64,000 bases of DNA from Okeanomitos corallinicola TIOX110 (GCF_038050375.1 NZ_CP150886.1:4629318-4693317), one strand, 5' to 3'; positions 15,846-24,825 are shown, counted from the first letter of the stretch. Numbers and translations: made by a program. The notes: generated from the letters alone by a model not told the origin.

Positions 15846-15892
15846 CATAAAAACTCTGCGTGATACTTAATCTTAAAAAAAGGAAACTAAAA

Positions 15893-16141
15893 ATGTGTTT
15901 AGGAATACCAGGACAAATAATAGAAATAACCAACCCAGAACATAAACTAGCAATAGTTAATGTTGGAGGAGTAAAACGCCAAATAAACATAGCGTGCATC
16001 GTAGACGAAGAACATCCACCAGAAAAATGTATCGGAGACTGGGTACTCGTTCACGTAGGTTTTGCCATGAACAGAATCAACGAACAAGAAGCAGCAGAAA
16101 CCTTAAAACTCCTGCAAGAAATAGCCCAAACATACACCTAA
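15893..16141 (+). CDS. hypC: Hydrogenase maturation chaperone HypC
   Basis: 82 residues starting MCLGIPGQI. The essential cysteine is residue 2, so ATG 15893 (with AGGAAAC upstream) is the correct start rather than the upstream ATG at 15860, which would bury it. HypC shuttles the Fe(CN)2CO unit with HypD to HupL. Other family blocks are VGGVKRQINI and GDWVLVHVGFAMNRINEQEAAETL. It lies 47 bases after hypF and 58 before hypD. Confidence 0.96.
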   Translation: MCLGIPGQIIEITNPEHKLAIVNVGGVKRQINIACIVDEEHPPEKCIGDWVLVHVGFAMNRINEQEAAETLKLLQEIAQTYT

Positions 16142-16199
16142 AAAACCCCTTTCTTCCTTTGCGACTTTGCTCCTTTGTACCTTTGCGCGAAACAAAAAT

Positions 16200-17348
16200 A
16201 TGAAATATGTAGACGAATTTCGCAACCCAGAAAAAGCCCAAGCCTTAACAAAAGAAATCGCCAAACTCAGCCAACAAATAGACAAACATCTCAAAATAAT
16301 GGAAGTATGCGGAGGACATACCCATTCAATTTTTAAATACGGCATCGAAGAAATATTACCCAAAAACATCGAACTCATACATGGGCCTGGTTGTCCAGTA
16401 TGCGTCATGCCTAAAGGTAGAATAGACGATGCGATCGCCCTTTGTCAAAACCCCAACGTCATCTTCACCACCTTTGGTGACGCAATGCGCGTACCCGGTT
16501 CAAAAACCAGCTTATTACAAGCAAAAGCCCAAGGTGCAGATATTAGAATGGTTTACTCACCCTTAGATAGCCTGAAAATTGCCAAAGAAAACCCCAATAA
16601 AGAGATAGTATTCTTCGGTTTAGGCTTTGAAACCACCGCCCCCAGCACCGCTTTTACCATCCTCCAAGCAGCCGCAGAAAACATTACTAATTTCAGTTTA
16701 TTTGCCAATCACGTATTAGTAATTCCCGCCTTACAAGCATTATTAGAAAATCCCGATTTACAACTAGATGGTTTTGTTGGGCCCGGTCATGTCAGCATGG
16801 TCATAGGAACAGAACCTTACGAATTTATCGCTCAAAAATATCATAAACCCATCGTTGTTTCTGGATTTGAACCATTAGATATATTCCAATCAATTTGGAT
16901 GTTATTAAAACAAATAGTTGAAAATCGCTGTGAAGTCGAAAATCAATATAATCGTTTAGTTGAAAAATCAGGAAATCAAAACGCCATCCAAGCCATGAAC
17001 CAAGTTTTTACACCCCGTGAAAAATTTGCATGGCGCGGTTTAGGAGAAATCCCCAATTCTGGTTTTCAAATACGTAAAGAATACGCCCAATTTGATGCTG
17101 AAGCTAAATTTCATCTTCCTAATTTAACAGTTCCAGATCATAAAGCCTGTCAATGCGGAGAAATTCTCAAAGGAGTTGTCAAACCTTGGGAATGTAAAGT
17201 ATTTGGTACAGCTTGCACACCAGAAAATCCCATTGGTGCTTGTATGGTTTCTTCCGAAGGTGCTTGTGCAGCATATTATAAATATGGCAGACTTTCTACA
17301 ATGGCAAAAAAAGCTACAAAACAAACAAAAGAACCTATTTCTCTGTGA
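16200..17348 (+). CDS. hypD: Hydrogenase maturation iron-sulfur protein HypD
   Basis: About 382 residues. HypD is the scaffold on which the Fe(CN)2CO group is built with HypC and HypE. Visible motifs: MEVCGGHTHSIFKYGI, HGPGCPVCVMPKGRID, GFETTAPSTA, FVGPGHVSMVIG, and a C-terminal cysteine set CQCGEILKG..CKVFGTACTPENPIGACMVSSEGACAAYY that binds the 4Fe-4S cluster. I chose ATG 16200 (MKYVDEFRNPEKAQAL, the normal opening) over ATG 16167. Confidence 0.96.
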   Translation: MKYVDEFRNPEKAQALTKEIAKLSQQIDKHLKIMEVCGGHTHSIFKYGIEEILPKNIELIHGPGCPVCVMPKGRIDDAIALCQNPNVIFTTFGDAMRVPGSKTSLLQAKAQGADIRMVYSPLDSLKIAKENPNKEIVFFGLGFETTAPSTAFTILQAAAENITNFSLFANHVLVIPALQALLENPDLQLDGFVGPGHVSMVIGTEPYEFIAQKYHKPIVVSGFEPLDIFQSIWMLLKQIVENRCEVENQYNRLVEKSGNQNAIQAMNQVFTPREKFAWRGLGEIPNSGFQIRKEYAQFDAEAKFHLPNLTVPDHKACQCGEILKGVVKPWECKVFGTACTPENPIGACMVSSEGACAAYYKYGRLSTMAKKATKQTKEPISL

Positions 17349-17389
17349 TAAATAATTATTAATTTGAGGAAATATTTGAGGTCATTTAT

Positions 17390-17605
17390 ATGCCATTTGT
17401 TACTGTCCAAATCGGTAAAGGTCATTCTCTAGAAAAAAAGCGGAAATTAGCACAAGCTGTTACCGATGCTTTAGTTTCTGCACTGGGTACAAAGCCTGAA
17501 TGGGTAACTGTTCATATTGATGAATTTGAACGGGATAATTGGGCAGTTGGTGGTGTTTTACACTCTGATAAACACAGCGGTAGACATGATCAAACTGGGA
17601 GATAA
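17390..17605 (+). CDS. 4-oxalocrotonate tautomerase-like protein
   Basis: 71 residues. After loss of Met the N-terminal residue is Pro (MPFVTVQIGKGHS), the catalytic base of the tautomerase superfamily. The KKRKLAQAVTDALVSALGTKPEWVTVHIDEF helix-strand order fits. A tautomerase-like gene between hypD and hypE also occurs in Nostoc PCC 7120. Its substrate and any role in hydrogenase maturation are unknown. It lies 41 bases after hypD. Confidence 0.88.
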   Translation: MPFVTVQIGKGHSLEKKRKLAQAVTDALVSALGTKPEWVTVHIDEFERDNWAVGGVLHSDKHSGRHDQTGR

Positions 17606-17627
17606 AACAATTAAATAATATTTGGTT

Positions 17628-17652
17628 TGTGGGGTGGGCATCTTGCCCGCCT
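17628..17652. repeat. Dispersed palindrome (GGGCATCTTGCC type)
   Basis: GTGGGGTGGGCATCTTGCCC followed by GCC, nearly identical to 13432-13460. It sits in the tautomerase-hypE gap and could act as a processing or attenuation hairpin in the operon; that is inference. Confidence 0.7.
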
Positions 17653-17729
17653 AAGTGTTATTTTCTCACATAAAGCCGCAAAGGAGCAAAGTAAGAACAG
17701 AAAGGTTTTTAAGTTAATAAGTTTATAAA

Positions 17730-18848
17730 ATGAAGATGTTTAATATGGAAGTTTACAATAATCAAGAAGTTAAAAATCCGTTGTTTGATCAGATTGAAAA
17801 GGTGCGTCGTCGCAGCAATAAAGTTAAAGATACTTATATTAATTTATCTCACGGTAGCGGTGGTAAGGCGATGCGAGATTTAATCGCTGATGTGTTTGTG
17901 AAAGGTTTTGATAATCCGATTTTATCACAGTTAGAAGATCAGGCAAGTTTTGATTTATCACAACTTTCTCAATTAGGAAATAGGTTGGCTTTTACTACTG
18001 ATTCTTATGTGGTTGATCCTTTATTTTTTCCTGGTTCAGATATAGGTGAATTGGCTGTTAATGGTACCGTTAATGATTTAGCTGTGAGTGGTGCTAAACC
18101 TCTCTATCTCACTTGTAGTATGATTTTAGAGGAGGGTTTAGAGTTAGAAATTCTCAGAAAAGTTGTTTTTAGTATGCAAAATGCTGCCCAAAAAGCAGGG
18201 GTACAAATTGTCACGGGAGACACTAAAGTAGTTCATCGTGGTTGTGCTGATAAACTGTTTATTAATACTGCTGGTATTGGGATTATTCCTGAAGGAATTG
18301 ATATTTCTCCTCGCAATATTCAAGTGGGTGATGTGGTAATTGTTAACGGGGAAATAGGAAATCATGGTACTGCTATTTTAATTGCCAGGGGAGAATTAGA
18401 ACTAGAAACAGATATAGAAAGTGATTGTCAACCATTACATGAATTAGTGGCAGAAATTATCAAAGTTTGTCCAGAAATTCGCGCTATGCGAGACGCAACT
18501 AGAGGAGGTTTAGCTACGGTATTAAATGAATTTGCCCAAACTGCAAATGTAGGAATTAGAATTAATGAAAACTCTATTCCTGTCAGAGACGAAGTGAATG
18601 GAATGTGTGAAATTTTGGGTTTAGATCCTCTTTATTTAGCCAATGAAGGTAAATTAGTTATTGTTGCACCGCCAGAAAAAGCGGATTTAATATTATCAAC
18701 TATGCAAAATCACACAGCAGGAAAACAAGCAGCTATCATTGGTGAAATTATCCCCAATCCCCCAGGAATATTACTATTAAAAACAGCCTTTGGTACAGAA
18801 AGAATAGTTGATATGTTAGTAGGAGATCAATTACCAAGAATATGTTAA
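17730..18848 (+). CDS. hypE: Carbamoyl phosphate-derived cyanide donor HypE
   Basis: 372 residues. HypE dehydrates the C-terminal thiocarboxamide to thiocyanate and gives CN to iron on HypC-HypD. The PurM-like fold shows LSHGSGGKAMRDLI, FTTDSYVVDPLFFPGSDIGELAVNGTVNDLAVSGA, VTGDTKVVHRG and RDATRGGLATVLNE. The protein ends exactly in PRIC, whose terminal Cys is carbamoylated. There is an N-terminal extension of about 35 residues before the usual start region, so a shorter start is possible. Confidence 0.96.
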   Translation: MKMFNMEVYNNQEVKNPLFDQIEKVRRRSNKVKDTYINLSHGSGGKAMRDLIADVFVKGFDNPILSQLEDQASFDLSQLSQLGNRLAFTTDSYVVDPLFFPGSDIGELAVNGTVNDLAVSGAKPLYLTCSMILEEGLELEILRKVVFSMQNAAQKAGVQIVTGDTKVVHRGCADKLFINTAGIGIIPEGIDISPRNIQVGDVVIVNGEIGNHGTAILIARGELELETDIESDCQPLHELVAEIIKVCPEIRAMRDATRGGLATVLNEFAQTANVGIRINENSIPVRDEVNGMCEILGLDPLYLANEGKLVIVAPPEKADLILSTMQNHTAGKQAAIIGEIIPNPPGILLLKTAFGTERIVDMLVGDQLPRIC

Positions 18849-18850
18849 AA

Positions 18851-18941
18851 GTAGGTTGGGTTGACGCAAGGAAACCCAACATTTTCAAGAATATAGTTAT
18901 CATAAATTTGTTGGGTTGCGCTGTCGCTTTACCCAACCTAC
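18851..18941. repeat. REPIN-like inverted repeat between hypE and hypA
   Basis: Ends are GTAGGTTGGGT and ACCCAACCTAC (11-bp perfect terminal inverted repeat). Inside are two hairpins: GTTGGGTT..AACCCAAC-type on the left and TTGGGTTGCGC..TTTACCCAA on the right. This is the same two-hairpin layout as the REPINs at 71-193 but from a different sequence family. It fills almost the whole 117-base spacer. Confidence 0.8.
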
Positions 18942-18965
18942 AAACTGTCACCTGTCACCTATTAT

Positions 18966-19307
18966 ATGCACGAACTTGGAATAACCCAAAACATCATCGC
19001 CATCGTTAGCGAAAATGCCCAAAATAAAAAAGTCCAAAGAGTATTATTAGAAATTGGTCAACTTTCCGCAATTATGCCTGATGCTATTCAATTCTGCTTT
19101 GATATTTGTGCTAAAGATACAATAGTAGAAGGGGCAAAATTAGAAATTGTGGTAATACCTGGAATAGCTAAATGTCGCCAATGTGGTAATACATTTGATG
19201 TAGATAAACCCTTTGGAATTTGTGAATGTGGTAGTATAGAAATGGATTTAATAACTGGTCAAGAATTAAATATTAAAGAAATTGAGGTAGAAGAATTATG
19301 TGTGTAA
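18966..19307 (+). CDS. hypA: Hydrogenase nickel chaperone HypA
   Basis: 113 residues. HypA inserts nickel with HypB. The nickel site is the N-terminal MHELGIT (His2). The structural zinc site is CRQCGN plus CECG (about residues 74-93; the second pair is CxC rather than the common CxxC). The gene overlaps hypB by 10 bases, so translation is probably coupled. Confidence 0.96.
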   Translation: MHELGITQNIIAIVSENAQNKKVQRVLLEIGQLSAIMPDAIQFCFDICAKDTIVEGAKLEIVVIPGIAKCRQCGNTFDVDKPFGICECGSIEMDLITGQELNIKEIEVEELCV

Positions 19308-20107
19308 CTTGCGGCTGTGCTGATGATAACAATATAACTATTACAAATATGGAAAATCAACATCATCATACTCACACCTTAGCTGATGGGACGGTAATTA
19401 CTCATACTCATAATCATCATGAACCAGCAGCAAATGTTCACGCTAAAATTCATCAGACAACTATATCTTTAGAACAGGAAATATTAGGTAAAAATAATTT
19501 ATTAGCTGCCCAAAATCGCGGTTGGTTTAAGGGTAGAAATATCCTAGCTTTAAATTTAATGAGTTCTCCTGGTGCAGGTAAAACTACTTTATTAACTCGG
19601 ACTATTAATGATTTAAAAGATAAGTTAAATATTAACGTGATTGAAGGTGACCAAGAAACTACTAATGATGCGGAAAAAATCAAATCTACAGGCTGTAAGG
19701 TGGTGCAAATTAACACGGGAACTGGTTGTCATTTAGATGCAGGAATGATAGAAAAAGGTTTACAAGAATTAAACCCACCTTTAGATTCTGTGGTGATGAT
19801 TGAAAATGTGGGAAATCTGGTTTGTCCAGCTTTGTTTGATTTAGGTGAACAGTCTAAGGTGGTGATTTTGTCGGTGACGGAAGGGGAAGATAAACCTATT
19901 AAATATCCCCATATTTTCCGCGCTAGTGATATTATGATGCTGACGAAGGTTGATTTGTTGCCTTATTTAGAGTTTGATGTGCAACGTTGTATTGAATATG
20001 CGAAACAGGTAAATCCAAAAATCCAAATTTTTCAGGTTTCTGCTACTACTGGTGTGGGTTTGGATGAGTGGTATGGGTTTTTGTCCCGTCGGGTTGCTGT
20101 GGTTTAG
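19298..20107 (+). CDS. hypB: Hydrogenase nickel GTPase HypB
   Basis: 269 residues. The GTPase drives nickel delivery. N-terminal CVTCGC (CxxCGC nickel site) is followed by a His-rich stretch (HHHTHTL..THTHNHH), then the G-domain: P-loop SSPGAGKTTLL, EGDQETTNDAEKI, IENVGNLVCPALFDLGE and the base-recognition LTKVDLLPYLEFD. The start inside hypA keeps the Cys motif at residue 2. It is the last gene of the hyp run. Confidence 0.96.
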   Translation: MCVTCGCADDNNITITNMENQHHHTHTLADGTVITHTHNHHEPAANVHAKIHQTTISLEQEILGKNNLLAAQNRGWFKGRNILALNLMSSPGAGKTTLLTRTINDLKDKLNINVIEGDQETTNDAEKIKSTGCKVVQINTGTGCHLDAGMIEKGLQELNPPLDSVVMIENVGNLVCPALFDLGEQSKVVILSVTEGEDKPIKYPHIFRASDIMMLTKVDLLPYLEFDVQRCIEYAKQVNPKIQIFQVSATTGVGLDEWYGFLSRRVAVV

Positions 20108-20214
20108 TTGTTTTGGGTGTTGTTGATTCGGAGTATGATTTTTTGCACGCAGAGTCGCAGAGTCGCAGAGAGTAGGAGTTTTATTCTTAACTCTGCGATG
20201 CTTTGTTTTGTTTC
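20108..20214 (+). terminator. Likely terminator region after hypB
   Basis: Tandem CGCAGAGT units (about 20150-20172) followed by AACTCTGCG near 20190-20198 can form a 7-bp GC-rich stem. The spacer separates hypB from the distal end of the CRISPR array. No classic U-tract is present, so termination is only likely. Confidence 0.4.
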
Positions 20215-22234
20215 GTTTCAATCCCTCATAGGGATTAAGTGGAATTTCAACGATTAAAGGAAAAGCCAGATTGGCAAGTTGTATTTGTTTCAATCCCTCA
20301 TAGGGATTAAGTGGAATTTCAACTTGCCAGGTGGAGGAGGGAGTACGTTAAATTGTTGTATGTTTCAATCCCTCATAGGGATTAAGTGGAATTTCAACTT
20401 CCATAAATACCCAGCCCACGTCCCCTTTCGGTGAGGATTGTTTCAATCCCTCATAGGGATTAAGTGGAATTTCAACCTACTCTTTTGTTTGTCTTTATTC
20501 GATTGGGATATAAGTTTCAATCCCTCATAGGGATTAAGTGGAATTTCAACGGTTTATCACCTGCTCCATTTTAGGGAGCATCGGTTTCAATCCCTCATAG
20601 GGATTAAGTGGAATTTCAACCCGTACTCTTGATGATCATCTGATTTTTTAGGAGTAATGGTTTCAATCCCTCATAGGGATTAAGTGGAATTTCAACGGTT
20701 ATTACAGTCTTTATACTTTTTATGATGAAGTAGTTTCAATCCCTCATAGGGATTAAGTGGAATTTCAACGACCTCCACATAAATGCTAAAAGTGGAAAAA
20801 TAGGTTTCAATCCCTCATAGGGATTAAGTGGAATTTCAACTTTACATCTTAAAGGCAGTTCGTTCGAGCGGAGGTTTCAATCCCTCATAGGGATTAAGTG
20901 GAATTTCAACTTGGTAACGTGCCTTTTGGAAATTACAAAATTTCTGTTTCAATCCCTCATAGGGATTAAGTGGAATTTCAACCTCAAAATACCCACACTT
21001 TTCTATGGTTGTAATAGAAAGTTTCAATCCCTCATAGGGATTAAGTGGAATTTCAACTTTCTGTGTTAATGTGATGTATTTTATGCAGTGTCGTTTCAAT
21101 CCCTCATAGGGATTAAGTGGAATTTCAACACTGATTCAAGATTCATTTGCTAATATTATGTATCGTTTCAATCCCTCATAGGGATTAAGTGGAATTTCAA
21201 CCAGAATACATAGGAGTATTTCTATCTGATAATCAATAAGTTTCAATCCCTCATAGGGATTAAGTGGAATTTCAACAGAAAACCTGAATTTAGGATGTTG
21301 TTGGAAATATATAGGTTTCAATCCCTCATAGGGATTAAGTGGAATTTCAACTGTAGACGACCCCCAAGGTATAGCAAAGTTTGGGGTGCGAGGTTTCAAT
21401 CCCTCATAGGGATTAAGTGGAATTTCAACATGGGGGAATTTCGGCAATTTAGTAGTGATAATTTTAAGTTTCAATCCCTCATAGGGATTAAGTGGAATTT
21501 CAACTGATAGTCTACGTATTGATTCAGCAGCAAGATTTGTTTCAATCCCTCATAGGGATTAAGTGGAATTTCAACAAATCTTGGCTTTCTCATTTGCCGC
21601 CCACCAGGTAAGTTTCAATCCCTCATAGGGATTAAGTGGAATTTCAACTATTTTCAAGCATTTCTGTAAATGATCTGATTGTGTTTCAATCCCTCATAGG
21701 GATTAAGTGGAATTTCAACCGAAAGTGGGTTAAGCACTGTCATGAATGATGGTGTTTCAATCCCTCATAGGGATTAAGTGGAATTTCAACTCGGATTGAA
21801 AGCGGTTCTCGCACTCCTGACGACGTGTTTCAATCCCTCATAGGGATTAAGTGGAATTTCAACAAAATGAAGCAATAGAAGAAGCTATTAAATCTAGGTT
21901 TCAATCCCTCATAGGGATTAAGTGGAATTTCAACTCAAGATGTCTTTGAACGCGATCGCTGAAGGAGAAAATACAACGTTTCAATCCCTCATAGGGATTA
22001 AGTGGAATTTCAACTTCATCGAATTGAAACGTGCCTTGAAGCCAATGGATAGGTTTCAATCCCTCATAGGGATTAAGTGGAATTTCAACTATAAGCACCG
22101 TTTGATTATCAAACACCACGTTGTAGTTTCAATCCCTCATAGGGATTAAGTGGAATTTCAACTACTCAAATCAGCACTATCGTCAATCAAAAAATCGGTT
22201 TCAATCCCTCATAGGGATTAAGTGGAATTTCAAC
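20215..22234 (-). CRISPR. CRISPR array, 28 repeats and 27 spacers, no adjacent cas genes
   Basis: A 37-bp repeat occurs 28 times, starting at 20215, 20287, 20362, 20440 and so on to 22198. On the plus strand it begins GTTTCAATCCCTCATAGGGA and ends GTGGAATTTCAAC. All copies read as identical. Spacers are 33-43 bp (mostly 34-38) and all differ. The internal dyad ATCCCT-cat-AGGGAT gives the crRNA hairpin. On the minus strand the repeat ends ATTGAAAC, the usual 3' end of type I/III repeats, so transcription is probably leftward with the leader at 22235-22492. No cas gene lies in the window; the Cas partner and type cannot be assigned. Confidence 0.98.
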
Positions 22235-22492
22235 TGCGGCACTGGGAAACCCTTGGCATATTTGATTTTCAAGGTTCAATTGCGCGGATGTCATAATCAT
22301 AGTCCATTTCAGAAATCGTGTCAAGGGCAAAAAACGCTGAAACTCTTACTGCGTAAAGTGCGCGGGTGTACAGGAACATCAGATTGATAGAATCCAGACA
22401 GAGCAATACTTTCCAGCTTAATCATACTCACTCCGACTTAACACCTACCCATCCGCGCATTTTCACAGAATCTGCAACCAGATAAAATTTAC
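22235..22492 (-). promoter_or_regulatory. Probable CRISPR leader
   Basis: 258 bases without a reading frame between the array and the prk-like stop, on the side from which the repeats should be transcribed. It contains GCGCGGATG near 22282, GCGCGGGTG near 22361 and the inverted CATCCGCGC at 22450-22458. The leader call rests on repeat polarity (ATTGAAAC 3' end on the minus strand) and on the lack of coding sequence. Confidence 0.55.
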
Positions 22493-23431
22493 CTATTGAT
22501 AAATTTGCGTAGCTTTGAGCATATGATAGGTAATAATCAACTGTGTCAAAGCCAGAGGATAACTTTGTAGAGTTTCCCCAGTTGTACCAGCTATTGTACC
22601 CAATTCTGGATTAATTTCGCGATCGCAAACATTCTTTAAATAAGGCATATCATTACACATAATATGCTCAATATTATTCACCTGTTCCAAAGTAGCGTGG
22701 CCATCCACTTCCAGCACATCTACAGGTTTACCCATATCTCGGTCTAGTCCTAAACGTACCGCTGATTCAGCATGATTACTATCAGGTTGAATAATCTGCG
22801 TAAAATCTGGGTGAGGAATAGTTGGTCTTAATACCAAACGCACATTTAAATGATCATTACTTTCATCCTTATCTTCCGTAGGAGGATAAAAACTGACCAC
22901 AATATCAGACCATTGACGTTGAGGACGAATAAAGTTTTCCGAATCTGGTTCGCGTTTTTGTAATTCCGCTAACACCTGTTCCTCAGAATAACCCCGTTTT
23001 TGGGTATCTCGTTTTACTTTCCACGTAGCTCTTAGTGATTCAGGAGGAGCAAGATATACTTTCACATCATAAGCATCACGTGCAGCACGGGTAGAATACC
23101 CCAGTAAACCTTCAATAATTACAAATTTACTCGGTTTAATATACTTGGGAGCTTCAAATGTACCTGTTTTGTGACTATAAACTGGCTTGAGAATTGCTTG
23201 TCCTGTGCGTAGCAGCGATAAATGTTGCTGCATAATATCTAAATAATTACAATCAGGATGTAGGGCTGTAATTCCTAATTCTGCTCGTTGTTGACGATCA
23301 TAACGGTGGTAATCATCTGTACAAATGAGGGTAACATTTTCTGGCCCGAGTACCTGAGCAATACCTTTTGTTAGAGTAGTTTTTCCCGCTGCGCTATCAC
23401 CGACAATACCAAGAATGATTGGACGATTCAT
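22493..23431 (-). CDS. Phosphoribulokinase-like kinase (divergent paralogue)
   Basis: 312 residues, P-loop kinase of the phosphoribulokinase/uridine kinase family. Walker A is GDSAAGKTT; further blocks are ICTDDYHRYDRQQRAELGITALHPDCNY, VYSHKTGTF, FVIIEGLLGY and KVYLAPPESLRATWKVKRD. It keeps many PRK positions but not those of the light-regulated Calvin enzyme: the P-loop cysteine (GDSGCGKS in canonical PRK) is Ala, so the regulatory disulfide cannot form. Canonical cyanobacterial PRK also starts and ends differently. Probably a second PRK-type enzyme; the acceptor substrate is uncertain. Confidence 0.82.
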   Translation of the reverse strand: MNRPIILGIVGDSAAGKTTLTKGIAQVLGPENVTLICTDDYHRYDRQQRAELGITALHPDCNYLDIMQQHLSLLRTGQAILKPVYSHKTGTFEAPKYIKPSKFVIIEGLLGYSTRAARDAYDVKVYLAPPESLRATWKVKRDTQKRGYSEEQVLAELQKREPDSENFIRPQRQWSDIVVSFYPPTEDKDESNDHLNVRLVLRPTIPHPDFTQIIQPDSNHAESAVRLGLDRDMGKPVDVLEVDGHATLEQVNNIEHIMCNDMPYLKNVCDREINPELGTIAGTTGETLQSYPLALTQLIITYHMLKATQIYQ

Positions 23432-23717
23432 TTTACCCCCTTTAACACAGGTTAATTACGTGATAATGTTTCTGGAGAACTTTTTTTAATTAGTTCATTA
23501 ATTTTAGAGGGAAATTCACTCAAAAATTCCAGCTTTAACCATCGTCGCAACATCTCTCAACATAGAGGAGGAAAGAGGGAATAATTCTTGTTTCAAGCTC
23601 CTGATGTGAAAAGTGTAAAATTAGCATTTATATGTTTAATTTAATGTAAATGACTCGCTTTATACATGACCAGTTTGCCAAAGACTATGTTCAGAAACAG
23701 AAAATAGGGAGTTGATT

Positions 23718-23975
23718 ATGCGATTAGCACCACTTTACCAGCAAGATCGAGAACTGGCGAAACAAGAAAGATTACACAAAGGATTACAGGAAGGATGACA
23801 AAGAGAAAGACAGCTAATTATCCATCTACTAAATCGTCCCATTGGTGAAATTGATTCCTCATTAATTCAACAAGTACAAGAATTATCTGTTGACAAACTT
23901 GAAGAATTAGGAGAAGCCTTGTGAGATTTTACCTCAGTTGCTGATTTAGAAACTTGGTTCAAATCTACAAACTAG
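23718..23975 (+). pseudogene. Remnant of a DUF4351/Rpn-type nuclease C-terminus
   Basis: One frame of 85 codons reads MRLAPLYQQDRELAKQERL.. then TGA (23796), QRERQLIIHLLNRPIGEIDS..LSVDKLEELGEAL, TGA (23922), DFTSVADLETWFKSTN and TAG. Without the two stops it matches the C-terminal DUF4351 region of cyanobacterial Rpn-family (transposase-like PD-(D/E)XK) proteins, in which LLxRxxGxIxxxLxxxIxxLSxxxLExLGEALLDFxxxxDLxxWL is typical. The N-terminal nuclease part is missing. A decayed fragment. Confidence 0.75.
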
Positions 23976-24055
23976 ATCCGAAAAATAGATCCGAGCATTG
24001 CCATTTTCTCATATCCTTAGATGACAAATTCCTAACTTCTCTTTATTTTAATACA

Positions 24056-24718
24056 ATGATCAAACAAACTATAGGCTTAGAACAAAAAGTCTATGATTAC
24101 TTGCTCTCAATTTCTTTACGTGAACCAGAAATTTTAACCCAACTGCGTCAAGAAACAGCCCAACTACCAGGTGCTATCATGCAAATTTCCCCTGAACAGG
24201 GGCAGTTTATGGCATTGTTAATTAAGTTATTAGGAGCTAAGAAAACTTTAGATATAGGTGTCTTTACAGGTTACAGTTCCTTGGTAGTAGCTTTAGCATT
24301 ACCAACAGACGGAAAAGTTATCGCTTGTGACATTAACCTAGAAAGTACAGCAATAGCTAGGCGTTATTGGGAAAAAGCCGGAGTCGAAGACCAAATTGAT
24401 TTACGTATTGCTCCAGCCTTGGAAACATTAGATGAGTTAATAGCAACAGGTGAAACTGAAAGTTTTGATTTTGCCTTTATAGATGCAGATAAAGGAAACT
24501 ATGAAAACTATTATGAGCGATCGCTAAAATTAATTCGACCAGGTGGACTAATTGCTATAGATAATGTCCTGTGGTCTGGTAAAGTTGCAGATCCAGAAAT
24601 TCAAGATAATAAAACCCAAAAAATCCGTGACTTTAACCAATTATTACATCAAGATGCCCGAATTAACCTGAGTTTAGTTCCCATTGCCGACGGCTTAACT
24701 TTAGCCATGAAAAAGTAA
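24056..24718 (+). CDS. SAM-dependent O-methyltransferase (CCoAOMT family)
   Basis: 220 residues from ATG 24056 (MIKQTIGLEQKVYDYLLS), the usual start region; an upstream ATG at 23954 would extend into the pseudogene and is unlikely. Motifs: ISPEQGQFMALLIKLLGAKKTLDIGVFTGYSSL (SAM motif I), VIACDINLES, FDFAFIDADKGNYENYYERSLKLIRPGGLIAIDNVLWSGKVAD (metal and catalytic Asp/Asn residues of the cation-dependent class). The acceptor is unknown; bacterial members methylate catechol-type compounds. Confidence 0.9.
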   Translation: MIKQTIGLEQKVYDYLLSISLREPEILTQLRQETAQLPGAIMQISPEQGQFMALLIKLLGAKKTLDIGVFTGYSSLVVALALPTDGKVIACDINLESTAIARRYWEKAGVEDQIDLRIAPALETLDELIATGETESFDFAFIDADKGNYENYYERSLKLIRPGGLIAIDNVLWSGKVADPEIQDNKTQKIRDFNQLLHQDARINLSLVPIADGLTLAMKK

Positions 24719-24763
24719 GCAACAATTAATAAGCAACAATTAAAAATTAAACTAAAAATTAAA

Positions 24764-24798
24764 CAGACCTCCTACTTGTATCAAAGTTAGGAAGTCTG
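24764..24798. terminator. Bidirectional terminator between convergent genes
   Basis: CAGACCTCCTA pairs with TAGGAAGTCTG (10 of 11 paired) around a 13-base loop, between the methyltransferase stop (24718) and the amt stop (24826). AT-rich flanks on both sides suit termination in both directions. Confidence 0.65.
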
Positions 24799-24825
24799 AA
24801 TAATCACAACCAGAAAATTAATCAA

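Noticed and set aside
15860-15892. Upstream start for hypC
   Set aside because: It would add MILNLKKRKLK before the catalytic Met-Cys; HypC needs cysteine at residue 2.
20842-22149. Reading frames across the CRISPR array with repeated VEIPLNPYEGLK or FQSLIGIKWNFN peptides
   Set aside because: They are translations of the 37-bp CRISPR repeat and unrelated spacers, not protein genes.
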